Shown here: in pieces, positions 52,264-64,000 of the stretch
Layout of the letters: each line of letters opens with the position of its first letter
Numbering within the stretch: the stretch's first letter is position 1
Assembly (NCBI GenBank): GCA_001599935.1
Contig: BCIJ01000001.1
Span: 1,522,766 to 1,586,765 of the forward strand
Origin: Holtermannia corniformis
Taxonomy: Eukaryota > Basidiomycota > Tremellomycetes > Holtermanniales
Length of the DNA: 64,000 nucleotides
Reading direction: 5' to 3'
The notes under the pieces: generated by a model
Told to the model about the DNA's origin: nothing
Database searches by the model: none
The model's input: the letters and a program-made list of their open reading frames with translations, nothing else
Program-made: the position numbers and the translations under genes

Positions 52264-55200
52264 ATGTCGGGTCAACATGGCGGCGCCGGCGGCAAGCCCA
52301 AGCGAGATCTCTCAGAGTTCAACTATGGTAACATGAGTAGTCTCGTCGTGAACCAAGGTACGTGGTCGACGTGGTACGCTGTTGGCTCGGTCCTGACCGC
52401 GTCCACCTAGATCGATCCGGCAGGCGTGACCACGAGCCCACTGGCGCTCCCGAATCCCTCGTAGGCCGCATCTCGGTCAAGGACATGGGATCGCGCGTCA
52501 CGCGCGAGGCTCCGAAAGACTTGGAGAAGAAAAAGGCCAAGTCCAACCTCAACTCTGCCGACGCGATCGAGCGTTCGATCCGCCGCCAGCAGGAGAAGAG
52601 CTCGGGTTTCGCAGGGCACGCCGATATCCTCGAGGCCACGCAGGAACTCGAGGGTCTGAGCTATCGTCCGCGGACGGCCGAGACGCGCGAAGTGTACGAG
52701 CTCATGCTGGGCGCCGTCCACCGCGTGCTCGGTGACCAGACGCAGGATGTCGTCCGGAGCGCGGCCGACGCAGTGCTTGAAGTGCTCAAGAGTGACGACT
52801 TGAAAGAGTTTGACAAGAAGAAGGAGGTCGAAAGTATCCTCGGTCAGATCGAGCAGGAGCTCTGGGGTTCCCTCGTCAACCTGGGCAAGAAGATTACAGA
52901 CTATGGCGAGGACGAGGAGCCCAAGGAAGGCGCAGAGGGCTCAAAGGGTCGCGCACTCGAAAATGAAGATGGCGTTGCGGTCGTGTTTGAAGACGACGAC
53001 GATGACGACGACGACGGTGACGGCGAGCAATTCGAAGTCAAGGGTGAGGGTTCAGAAAACGACGAGAGCGACGACGACGACGACGACGACGCTGCCGACT
53101 CGGACGCCGGCGTCCAAGTCGACGACGACGAAGGCGCGCTCGTCATCGGTGGCGAGACCAAGCGATCAACCAAATCAAAGTCCAAGTCCGACATTGTCTC
53201 ACCACACGACGTCGACGGGTTCTGGCTCCAACGCCTCATCACAAACTCTTACCCCGACCCTCTGACGGCCAATGAGCTCACGTCGAAAGCGCTCGAATTC
53301 CTCGGATCCGAAGCTGATGCGCGCGACCTCGAAAACTCGCTCGCAGAGTTGTTTGGGTATGAAAACTTCCCACTCATTGCCCACATCTCCAAGAACCGCG
53401 AGGTCATCTACTGGTGTACGCGCTTGGCCCGTAGCTCGGACGATGACCGTCAGGATGTTGAAGTCGCCATGCGTGAAAAGGGTGTCGGATCGATCCTTCG
53501 CGAACTCAAGGGCGGTCGTGGAAAGGGTAAGGGTGACGACGCGATGGATGTCGACTCGGTCAAAGTCGTCCCGACCAAGGCGACGCTCGCACCGGGCTCG
53601 GTCGCCCAACCCCGCCGGATCGTCGACATTGACTCGCTCGTCTTCTCCGAGGGTGGGCACTTCATGTCCAAAAAGAAGGTCACCCTGCCCGAGGGCTCGT
53701 TCAAACGCGAGTTCAAGGGCTACGAGGAGATTCACGTGCCGGCGCCCAAGAAGCGCGTCGTGCAGGCTGGCGAGAAGCCCGTTCAGGTCGCTTCTATGCC
53801 GGCGTGGACCCACCCCGTCTTTCAGAGCGTCAAGGCGACTCAGCTCAACCCGATCCAGACCAAGGTCTACCCTATCGCGTTTGGCACCGACGAGCCAATG
53901 TTAATCTGTGCCCCGACAGGTGCAGGCAAGGTGAGAATTTCAGAGCTCTTGCCAGCGTTGCTGACTCGTTCAGACCAACTGTGCCGCTTTGACAATGCTG
54001 CGCGCTATCGAAGGCTTCCGCGACCCCGAGACTGGCTACATCGACAAGGCCAACCTCAAGATCATTTACGTGTCTCCGATGAAAGCGCTCGTCCAAGAGC
54101 AAGTCGCCGCCTTCAGCAAGCGCTTCGAGTCGCTCGGCATAAACGTCGCCGAGCTCACCGGTGACAGCCAGCTCACAAAGGAGCAAATCTCCGAGACGCA
54201 AATCATCGTGACCACGCCAGAAAAGTACGATGTCGTGAGCCGTAAAAACTCGGAAACATCCTACATCAAGCTCGTTCGCTTGATCATTGTCGACGAGATC
54301 CATCTCCTGCACGATGATCGCGGACCCGTGCTCGAGGCCATTCTGGCCCGTACGATCCGTACCATGGACCAGTCGCGCGAGCCAGTCCGCGTTGTTGGTC
54401 TCTCGGCAACCTTGCCAAACTACAAGGACGTTGCGGCCTTTCTCCGTGTCGATCCCAAGAAGGGCTTGTTCTACTTTGACGCCTCGTACCGACCTGTGGC
54501 GTTGCAGCAGCAGTTTATCGGCGTGACGGAAAAGAAGGCCATCAAGCGCTACCAGGTCGTCAACGAGGTCTGCTACGAAAAGGTCTTGAACCAGGCCGGC
54601 AAGTCGCAGACGATTGTCTTTGTGCACTCGCGCAAGGAGACGGCAAAGACGGCAAAGTTCTTGCGCGACATGGCCATGGACAAGGAGACGATCACGCAGT
54701 TTATCAACCCTGAAGGCGCTACGCGAGAGCTGCTCATCAGCGAGGTTCAAAGCGTCAACGACGGCAACCTCAAGGACCTCTTGCCATTCGGTTTCGGTAT
54801 TCACCACGCCGGTATGAGCCGCGGCGACCGTGAAGCCGTCGAGCAGCTTTTCCTCGAAGGACACATCCAGGTCCTCGTCTGTACCGCTACCCTCGCCTGG
54901 GGTGTCAACCTGCCAGCACACACCGTCATCATCAAGGGCACTCAGATCTACAACGCCGACAAGGGCAAGTGGTGCGAGCTCTCGCCGCAAGACGTACTAC
55001 AGATGCTCGGTCGTGCCGGTCGTCCTCAATTCGACACGTTTGGTGAAGGCATCATCATCACCAACCACGGCGAGCTCCAGTACTACACCTCGCTCATGAA
55101 CCAGCAACTGCCTATCGAATCGCAGTTTGTGTCGAGAATGGTTGACAACCTCAACGCCGAGATTGTTTTGGGCTCGGTCCGGAACCGTGACGAGGCCGTG

Positions 55201-58200
55201 CAGTGGCTCGGCTACACTTATCTGTGAGTGGTGAGATGTCGATAGAATTCCGGCTGACTGGGATAGGTATGTGCGGATGATTGCGTCACCAGGCGTGTAC
55301 AACGTTGGTGCAGACTACTTGGAAGGCGACCCCACGCTCATCCAAAAGCGAGGCAAGTCGTCAATGGTCAGGCTGGACGATGCCAGTGCTAACGCACACA
55401 CAGCTGATCTTGCCCACTCGGCTGCCGTGCTTCTCGAAAAGGCTGGTATGATCCGATACGACCGCCGCACTGGTGTCATGCAGAGCACCGACTTTGGCCG
55501 CATTGCCTCGCACTACTACGTCACCTACACATCGATGCAGACGTACAACCAGCACCTCAAGCCGACCATGACCCTCATCGACCTCTTCCGCGTCTTTGCT
55601 CTTTCAAACGAGTTCAAGCTCATTCCCGTCAGACAGGAGGAAAAGCTCGAGTTGGCCAAGCTGCTCGAACGGGTCCCGATCCCGGTCAAGGAGGGTGTCG
55701 AGGAGCCAACCGCCAAGGTCAACGTCCTATTGCAGGCCTACATCTCGCAGCTCAAGCTCGAGGGCTTTGCGCTCATCACCGACATGGTGTTCGTCACTCA
55801 GTCGGCCGGACGTATCATGCGCGCCATCTCCGAGATCTGTCTCAAGCACGGCTGGGCCGGACCGACTCGGGCGGCGATGGACCTCTGCAAGATGGTTGAG
55901 CAGCGCATGTGGCGTTCGATGAGCCCTCTTCGCCAGTTTGGTCCCCGTGTGAGCAAGGAGGTTGTGCTCAAGGCCGAGCGCAAGGAATTCCCGTGGTACC
56001 GCTACTACGATCTCGACCCTGCCGAGATTGGCGAGTTGCTTGGCTTGCCCAAGCAAGGTCAACGCATCTACGACCTCGTGCACCTCTTCCCCAAGCTCGA
56101 CTTGCAAGTGCAGGTGCAGCCAATCACTCGCTCGCTTTTGCGCGTCGACCTCACCATCACGCCCGACTTCCGGTGGGAGGAGGCCATTCACGGCGGCTCG
56201 CAACTCTTCTGGATCATCATCGAAGACGTCGACGGTGAACACATTCTCTACGCCGACACGTTCCAGTTGCGCAAGAAATTCGCAATGGCAGAGAACAACG
56301 AGCACTACCTCACCATTACCGTCCCGATCCACGAGCCCGTTCCGCCCAACTACTACATCTCGGTCATCTCGGACAAGTGGCTGCAATCGGAGACCAGGTG
56401 GCCTATCTCCTTCCAGCACCTCATTCGCCCCGAGCCGTACCCCGCGCACACTGCGCTCCTCGACCTGCAGCCTCTTCCCGTCTCGGCTCTGCACAACAAG
56501 GAGTACGAGGCATTGTACTCGGACTCTTTCGCAACCTTCAACAAGATCCAGACGCAAGTCTTCCAAGCACTGTTCGCATCAGACGACAATGTCTTCATCG
56601 GCGCGCCGACTGGCAGCGGCAAGACAATCTGTGCAGAATTCGCACTCCTCCGCTTGTGGTCCAAGAAGGACGCCTCGCGCGCAGTGTGCATCGAGCCGTA
56701 CCAAGAAATGGTCAACATGAGGGTCGAGGAATGGTCCGAGAAGTTTGCCTCGCTACAGGGTGGCAAGGTCGTGGTCGCTCTCACCGGTGAACAGTCGCAG
56801 GACCTGGCTCTGTTGAGAAAGGCAGACATTGTGGTGTGTACCCCAAGCCAGGTGTGTAGACTTTTCTTGTGCGTTAGGTCCTCAAGCTGATACACTCACA
56901 GTGGGACGCCCTCTCGCGCAAGTGGAAGACTCGTCAAGATGTGCAGAACATCGGCTTGCTCATTGCCGACGAGCTGCAACTCATTGGCGGTGACGTCGGA
57001 GCGACATACGAAGTCGTGATCTCGCGGACCCGTTTCGTCTCGCAGCAGATTGAAAAGCACACCCGTATCGTTGCTTGTAGTGTATCTGTCGGTAACGCGA
57101 AGGATCTGGGAGACTGGCTCGGTGCTCAGAAGCAGACCATCTTTAACTTTGCCCCGAAGTGAGTGGTGTGAAGTGCAGCCCATGCATAGGTGCTGACCAC
57201 TCTGCACAGCACGCGACCACTTCCGCTCGAGGTTCACATTCAAAGCTTCAACGTGCCCCATTTCCCCTCGCTCATGTTGGCCATGGCCAAGCCTGCGTAC
57301 CTTGCGATGGTCGAGTATGCTGCTGGCCGACCCACAATTTGCTTTGTCAACTCGCGTGGCCAGTGCAAGTCTACCGCGGACGACATCATGCGCTACTGCC
57401 TTGCCGATGAGAACGAGGAACGCTTCCTCAATGTGACGCAGGAGGATCTCGCCCCACACCTGGAGCGAATTGCCGACGAGAAGCTGGCCGAGACGCTCCG
57501 CTACGGCATCGGCTACTACCACGAGTCCTTGACACCTCGCGACAAGCAGATTGTCACGGCTCTCTTCCAACAAGGTGCCATCAAGTGTCTGATTGCCTCG
57601 AAGGTGAGCTTTCGGCGAAAAGTCGCTGATCATCTGCTGACGCGTGCTAGGACACGGCATGGAGCCTACCGGTCACCTCGTACATGGTCATCATCATGGG
57701 CGTCCAGCAGTACGATGGGCAAGAGCACCGCTACCGTGACTATGCCATCGCCGACGTCCTGCAGATGATGGGCCGGGCATGCCGACCGAACGTGGATGAG
57801 AGCAGTCGCTGCGTACTCATGTCGCAAGCAACGCGCAAGGACTTCTTCAAGAAGTTCATTGGCGAGGCTCTGCCCGTTGAGTCGCAACTGCCCAGCTTCC
57901 TGCACGATCACTTCAACGCCGAAATCGTCGCCAAGACGATTGAGAACAAGCAAGAAGCAGTCGATTGGTGTACTTGGACTTGGGTGAGTGGATCGGCGCC
58001 GCTCTGACATTTACTAATCCTGTTAGTTCTACCGGCGCATGACGCAGAACCCGGGAGTAAGTGTTGCTAGCATGGTGTGAATCCAGCTAACATCTCGCAG
58101 TACTACAATTTGCAAGGCACTTCGCATCGTCACCTGTCAGACCACCTCAGTGAGCTTGTGGAGACGACTCTATCCGATTTGGACAGCTCGGACTGCATCA

Positions 58201-59374
58201 ACATCGAGAATGACATGGACACGCTGCCGCAGAACCTCGGCATGATTGCTTGTACGTACAAGCTATTCCGCGCGCTGATCCACACTGACAGTCTCAAGCG
58301 TTCTACTACATCTCTTACGTCACCGTCGAGACGTTCAGCGCATCACTCAAGGCTACCACCAAGCTCAAGGGTCTGCTCGAAATCGTCTCGTCTGCGCAAG
58401 AGTTTGAAGACTTGCCTATCCGACACCACGAGGAAGGGCCGTTGCGACGATTGTACGACCGATGCCGAGTCAAGATTGAGAGCGCCGACTACACATCGCC
58501 TCACTTCAAGGCGTTCTTGCTGCTACAGGCTCACTTTTCGCGCATCAACCTCAGCGAGGATCTCAAGATTGATCAGGGCATCGTACTTGGCAAGGTCATT
58601 GGCCTGCTCTCGGCTTGCGTGGACGTCATGTCGTCCAAGTCATACCTCAACTGCACGGGCGCCATGGACTTGTCGCAGATGTGTGTGCAGGCCGTGTGGA
58701 ACAACGACTCGTACCTCAAGCAGGTCCCTTACTTCGACGAAGACGTGCTGGAACGCTTCGCAAAGGCCGGCAAGGACTCGGTTTACGACATTATGGAGTG
58801 TGAGGACGACGAGCGGAATGACTTGTTGAGGATGAACGACCGGCAACTGTCAGTAACGCATGGTAATGTCGGGATGACGGCTGACGTCTGCAGTGCGCGC
58901 GTTGCCAAGTTTGTCAACTCGTACCCGAACATCGAGGTCCAATACGAGATCGAGGACAAGGACTCTCTCAACGCCAGCACGCCCATCACGGTCAACTTTA
59001 CGCTCGACCGTGAAGTGGACGAAGACGGTTCGGACGAGCACTTGGCTGATGCGCCGCTGTTCCCGTCCAAGAAGATGACCAACTGGTGGATCGTCATTGG
59101 CGATGCAACCGAAAAGGTGTTGTATGGCATCAAGAAGGTTACGATTCGCCGACAGCTTTCGACCCGTCTCGAGTTCAGCTTGCCGCAAGGCCAGCACAAG
59201 CTCAAGCTGTACCTCATCTGCGACTCCTACATGGGTATGTTCTGTCAAATGTCATGTTTCACTGCTGACACTGTTCCAGGCGCCGATCAGGACTTTGATC
59301 TTGCTCTCAACGTGGCCGAGGGCGAGGATTCCGACTCTGACGAGGACGAGTCGGATGATGCAATGGAGGAGTAA
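52264..59374 (+). CDS. BRR2: U5 snRNP helicase Brr2
   Basis: Ski2-like helicase that unwinds U4/U6 during spliceosome activation. Eleven exons: 52264-52357, 52411-53930, 53974-55223, 55267-56851, 56902-57158, 57210-57603, 57651-57983, 58027-58056 (30 nt), 58101-58251, 58299-59234 and 59280-59374. They join in frame to 2214 residues. An N-terminal domain with long Asp runs (about residues 240-290) leads to cassette 1: [12 protein letters not shown] (spliced), [48 protein letters not shown], and a Sec63 domain. Cassette 2 reads [27 protein letters not shown] and MMGRACRPN, then a second Sec63. In the family only the first cassette is an active helicase; DELQ for the second DExH box fits a non-catalytic cassette. 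It is convergent with the ASH1-like gene. Confidence 0.95.
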
Positions 59375-59579
59375 ATGCTTGATTCGATGTTGTCTGCATA
59401 TGCAAGTGGTCTCAATGTTTCATTCATAAACGTACATCAAGTCATAAACAGGACCAAGCTACAAGCGGCAGAAACTTTCAATGAAACGGCGGTTCGCGCT
59501 CGGCATTCTCCCGACGTTGAGAACTCCACTCGACCATCTCGTTGCGCCACGCTACGAGACTTAGATGATGTCTTGCCCG

Positions 59580-62500
59580 CTAGTACTGGAACTGACCGAA
59601 CCCCTTCTTCTTGTGTTGACGCTCCTCTTCCCACTCTGGATAACCCCAATCCCACATGTCTCTTGACCGAGGCCCGCCGACCGACTCGAGCGTGGCGCAA
59701 GGGCGCTTGACTGGCGGCATCTCGTCAAAGTTGAGCGTCCGGCGCTTTCTCGAGATGCCCGCATTGGCCGACTTTGGTTTCGCGGGTACCGAGTCGTCTG
59801 CCGCCGTGTCGCGTGCGCGTTCCTTGCCTTTGCTTCTGCTGGAAGAGGCCTCGGCTACAGGCGAGTCGGGACGCCGAGGGGGTGGTGCCGTGCCGTCGTT
59901 GGCAACGCCGTGGATCTCCTTCATGACGCGCAGCCACTCGTGGCCCTTCTTGCGGCTCCGTCGCTCTGTCTCCCATTCCGCATGTGTCTTGACGGCCGAT
60001 CCAGGCTTCTTGCGCGTCCAGTACTCCCACCCGCCCTTCTTCTTGCCTTGCGCTGACGGTGGCGGGGGAGCAAACGCACTGATGTTGATGGCTGGCTCTG
60101 GGACATGTTGCACAGGCCCACCAGTGAGCTCAGCTGCCATCTGCGCGAGTTTACGCTGAGCTTCGACGGCTTCGCGCTGTTGACGGATGAAAGCGTGTGC
60201 CTTGGTATACTCCTCGTCGGTGACACGCCGGACTTCTCCGAGGAACCAAGACTCGCCCTTGCCCTGAGAGAAGCGCTCAGCCTCGAGTGCTTTACGCCGC
60301 TTGTCGATCCGTGCCTCGAGCGCCGTTACGAGCTCGGGAGGGAGGTTGGAAATGTTGGATGGGGGCAGCGTCACGGTAGCAGATGGAAGCGGTGGGAGAA
60401 CAGACTGCGCCTCCATGCGCAAGTGCGACGGCCACTTGAACTTGAGTTTCGGGCCGCTGGAGGACGACGAGGGAGGGGGTGCGCTCCAGGGTTCGCTACG
60501 TTCAGGCGAGAGTTCCATAGGAGGCAGCTGGAATGGGGGTGGCTTGGCTCCCGATGGCTTGGAGGCGTTCTTGAGTGCTGCCGATCTTGAGACGGGATGT
60601 GTACGAGGTGCCGACTGGGACTTGGCTTCTTGTTGTGGCGTGTCTTGGTCTGTGCGGCTGCTGCGACGAGGAGTGCCGATCAGGGCAGACATTGACACGC
60701 GGGATTTGAGCGAAGGCGGTCTCAGCAGACTTTGTGGGTCCACGTCAAAGTTCTTGGGCGCAGCAGCGGTGGCGGCGGCGACAGCGGCAGCAGCAGCGGC
60801 AGCAGCAGCCCTGCTTGCGCTAGTGTTGGTAGGCTTACTGGACCCTGTCGCTTCCGCTAGCGCGCGCCTCGCCACCGTCTTGACCAGAGTGCGTCTCGCC
60901 GGCTTGGGCAGCAGCTCGATCTCCTCCTCCTCAGACTCCACTGACGGGCTAGTGGATGCCGGGCTGAACGCTTGACGCTCCTTGGCCTCGCGCTCAAGCA
61001 TGACTTGCTTTGCTTTTTCAGGCGAGACGGTTTCGAGCGTTGGCACGAGCTCGCGCGCCATTGCAATCTGCTGCGCCTTCCACTCGTGGCCCTTCTTGAG
61101 CCGCTTGCGCTCGAGCTCCCAATCCTTCTCGGTCATTGCCAAGATGCGCGCTGCCTCTTCAAGCTGTGATTTGCCCATGGCCATCTTTGCGACCTTGACG
61201 AGACCATGCTTGCGGGTCTTCTTGACTTTGAGACCATCGGGGGTCAGCTTGAGCTTGGCCGCTGTGACTGCGGCCTTGGGACCGCCAAACAGCCTCGACT
61301 TGGGCTTGGACGGGTCAAGACCGGGTTTGCCGCCAAGGAGCTTGCGACCCGGAATGCCCTTTTTGATCTTTGGCGGCAACTTGAGCATGAGCTTCTTGTT
61401 TGCGCCTTTGGTCGCGGCCTTGGTCTTTAGTTGGACGGGACCGTCGTCGGCAGAGTCGCTCGCCGACTTGTCGCTGGGTTTCTTGCCGAGCCAGCCGATG
61501 CAATTTGGCGCGCCGCAGTTGCACGGCGTCCGGCGCTCCTCTGTTGACGCGACAAAGTCGGGATGGTAAGAGTCGCGCTCGATGGTAGAGAACGAATCAA
61601 AGTTGTAGTCGTACATGAGCTGGGCGGCGCATCAGCGTCTGCTCCTTTCTCTGGCCGGGCCAAGAAGGCAAGGAAGCAAGCGCACCTCTTCGCCCTCGGC
61701 AATGTCGCGCAGAGCCCAGAACCCGACTTCGTACTCTTCGATCGCGTCGCCCATGGTCGTGTACTTGCGGACCTCGAGGTTGGGCGCGCACCCGTGGTTG
61801 ATGAAGCGCGAGTCGTTGCCGCGCATCCCCTTTGCCCAGTCGACGTCATCAGTGATTGCGCTCACGATAGCCATGCTGGCAAGAAGGATTGCTCACGGAG
61901 TCGATGACTTCGTCGGCATCATAAGCCAGAGCGTAAAAGTTGCGCTTCCCCTTGTACTCATTCCGAATGCGCTCGTAGAACAGACTGTGAGATGCAAGGT
62001 CAGCCCCGCCGCCGGGTAAAAAGGAACTGAAAGGAAACGGGGTTCAAAGGAAGGGACCAACTTGAGCGAAATGACCTCGCCGCGGTAATCTATCACATAG
62101 TCGCCTTCCATTATGGGTTCCGTGGCAATCAGCCCAAAGCCGCGCGAGCCGGTCTACGGGTCATCAGCCGTCGGGCCTATCTCGGACCGGAGGACAAGGC
62201 AGCGACTGACCCAGTGAACCTTTGTGCCCTTTGGGGTGCGCTTGCACAGACTTTTGTTCGAGCACTTGTCACCTGACGGACAGTCTTTGCCGCACAGATA
62301 AGACATTGCTCGGTTAATGCACTGCACACGGCACTCAGAGTCGGGGTCACAGTGGCAGATCAAGGGTTCAGGACCGAGGCGTTTGGGTCGCTCGGGGAAG
62401 ACATCTAGGTTTGCGTCAGCTTGATTCGCCACCCAGCGAAGCCTCGTCCACTTACTGCCTCTGAGCTTTGTGTACTTTTCCGGCACTTTCTTGCCGCCCA

Positions 62501-63299
62501 GCCTGCCGCTCTCATAGTCCCACGCGATCTCGTACGGGAGCGCAAAGTCGTTTTCGCGCTGGAGGAAGAGATAGTCGCCGTGATCCATCGGCAGCGGTGG
62601 GAACGTCGGAGCCGCCTTGGCCTTGCCCTTCTTGGCCGTGCTTGCCGAGATGAGGGGTGACGGGGATACCAGCGGGTCATGGCAGTACAGCCCGGCTAGG
62701 AGGTAAGACTTTGCTTTGACTGGGTTGACGGTTGACAGGGTGGCGATAGGGTTGGGGTCGGCCAGTGCCGGGGTGGAAGTGGAAGCTACGAGCGGCGCGG
62801 GTACAGGCGCAGGCGCTGGGGTACTAGTCGAAGGAGTAGATGTTGCAATCGTCTCTCTGCGAGTCGAAGCGCGCGCTGCCCGGGGAGCGATCACGTCTGG
62901 CGCAGGACCTGGGTCGTCTGCATCCCTTGCAATCGCACCGATGGCCGCTGCCGCACTCTTGCGCGCGGCCCTGATACTGTTGACCTCTTTGATGCGCGGA
63001 CCGGAGGCCGCAACGGGCCCTGAGCCTACACCGCTTTCGTGATCGGCGCCCTTTGCAGTCTGACCGGGTGTTGACAGCGCGGGCGAGACAAAGTCGGGCG
63101 CTGGCGCCAGCGTTGCGAGCGCAGCCGCGCTCGGTCTCGGCGCTGCGGGTGCGGGCGCTGCGGTCGGTGTGAGGGCCAGGGGGAGGTGCGCCGAGGCAAA
63201 GAACGAGCGGCGCGGCTTGCGTTCGACCTCGGCTGGGGCCGCTAGCGATGGCGGCGTGTTGGTCGCGAGGGCCGACAGGCTCCTGCGCGATGGCGGCAT
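59580..63299 (-). CDS. ASH1-like AWS-SET-postSET histone methyltransferase
   Basis: Probable H3K36 methyltransferase of the ASH1/SET2 group. The N-terminus is Ala/Pro-rich and disordered. The domain order is AWS (CHCDPDSECRVQCINRAMSY, CSNKSLCKRTPKGTKVHW), SET (TGSRGFGLIATEPIMEGDYV, DYRGEVISL, FYERIRNEYKGKRNFYALAY, RFINHGCAPNLEVRKY, LMYDYNFDSF) and post-SET (CNCGAPNCIGWLG). Introns at about 62456-62407, 62215-62156, 62067-61986, near 61890-61828, and 61685-61620 are confirmed by frame and domain continuity. After post-SET comes a basic, disordered tail of about 600 residues with repeated KGHEW motifs (LKKGHEWKAQQIA, RKKGHEWLRVMK). There is no SET2-type SRI domain that I can see, so ASH1-like fits better. 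It stops at TAG 59582-59580. Confidence 0.85.
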
Positions 63300-64000
63300 C
63301 GGTCACCAAGACCCAAGTGATCCCTCGGTGTGGGGAGATGGTGCGGGTGAGAACCCCTTTGAAGGCTGACGCAAACTCGCGCGGCGTTTTCCGGGGGGTT
63401 GCCGCTCGGCGTGAGCGCGAGTGAACAAGATGGGACGGCGAAGGCTGGGTGGGAGAAGGGATGCGCTGCGAGTACGGATCGTGTGCGTGTACTGCCGTCT
63501 CTGCACTGTGCGCTGCCAGAGCCCGGTTCGGATAGGGGATCCTTGCTCACACTTGCGCGCGCCCATTCAAGCGTGAACCACGCGGCGGTTTTTATTTGAC
63601 GTGGCGGTTTAACCACCGGGTCATCTTGACCTTTGCAACTCGGGCGAGCCAACGGGGTGGGTACGAGTGGCTAGGCAGGGTAGAGCGCAGTCGTATATCT
63701 ATCTACTGGCTACATAGCGGTGCGCACAGGGGTCCATACCCCGATGGATCACGATACCGGTACCTACCCTTGGCGCGTCCTAAGCGCGTCACCCGTACCG
63801 GCTGCCAGCGTAACCCCAGCACGACGACCAAGTCACCTCCAGTCCATACCAAAAACTCACAGACGTGTCCGAGCGTAGTCAGCGCGTCGTCATGCTCCGC
63901 CGTGATCGCAATACTCGTGCCGGCGGCGCGACGTCGATCCTGCAACGCCCCCCCACCACTCGCTGCCATCCATCAGCCATAACCAGCACGAGTAGAACCC
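63300..64000. other. Region upstream of the ASH1-like gene to the window end
   Basis: About 700 bases. A minus-strand frame from 63969 (MAASGGGALQDRRRAAG...) has a GTGAGT donor near 63860 and could be the first exon of a small gene, but I cannot follow it downstream and recognise no domain. Otherwise it is the promoter of the ASH1-like gene. Confidence 0.3.

Noticed and set aside
53872..54990. Minus-strand 372-codon frame inside BRR2
   Set aside because: It is a shadow of the conserved helicase cassette in a GC-rich gene.
60301..60975. Plus-strand 224-codon frame over the ASH1-like tail
   Set aside because: It is the antisense of low-complexity Ala/Ser-rich coding sequence; no domain.
63703..63969. 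Minus-strand ORF MAASGGGALQ... as a gene
   Set aside because: A donor-like GTGAGT is present, but no downstream exon or domain could be followed before the ASH1-like promoter; left as undetermined.

Overview
This window is nuclear DNA from a basidiomycete fungus in a draft assembly: there is one 330-N gap at 11540-11869 and single Ns at 13442 and 23434. The evidence is dense gene packing on both strands, genes cut by many short introns (mostly 38-60 nt, GT-AG, with a CTGAC/CTAAC-like branch site just before the acceptor), very small exons, and a fungal gene set (DASH subunit Duo1, Cet1-type RNA triphosphatase, Atg11, an APSES MBF factor, Set3). I cannot name the genus. I see no tRNA, rRNA or CRISPR.

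Layout. 1-3500: 3' part of an MFS transporter, DUO1, and a small orphan ORF. 3700-13700: a transposon island. A Ty3/Gypsy chromovirus (LTR from 4591, 3' LTR from 11432 running into the gap) sits beside fragments of a second element family found at both edges in opposite orientation, a fold-back inverted repeat (11976-12366) and a GGCTCCAC-rich repeat. 13771-15705: a Crinkler/RHS-like P-loop protein. 16442-31158 is a conserved housekeeping block: NLE1/RSA4, PRP4, an Mbp1-like MBF factor, a TAF8-like TFIID subunit, an orphan membrane protein, a PPG1-like phosphatase, a small-orphan cluster, and CET1. 31350-34024: SRP14, then a second small-orphan family. 34150-46079: ATG11, seryl-tRNA synthetase, a second Crinkler/RHS-like paralogue, a peroxisomal ANT1/PMP47-type carrier and a CTP1-like carrier. 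46249-63299: SET3, BRR2 and an ASH1-like AWS-SET-postSET methyltransferase.

The core genes are functionally mixed: splicing (PRP4, BRR2), mRNA capping (CET1), ribosome assembly (NLE1), translation and targeting (seryl-tRNA synthetase, SRP14), transcription and chromatin (TAF8, MBP1, SET3, ASH1-like), mitosis (DUO1), autophagy (ATG11) and transport. They look like ordinary fungal synteny rather than a pathway cluster. Most are divergent or convergent pairs with short spacers.

The less ordinary material is accessory: a spliced, cysteine-rich gene antisense to the retrotransposon between pol and the 3' LTR; an 11-nt self-primer in that element; two families of small fast-evolving proteins, one with a C-x4-C plus F-H-x2-H pattern; two Crinkler/RHS-like paralogues, one with a mutated splice donor and two near-identical introns; and several tiny exons and unusually long or short introns.
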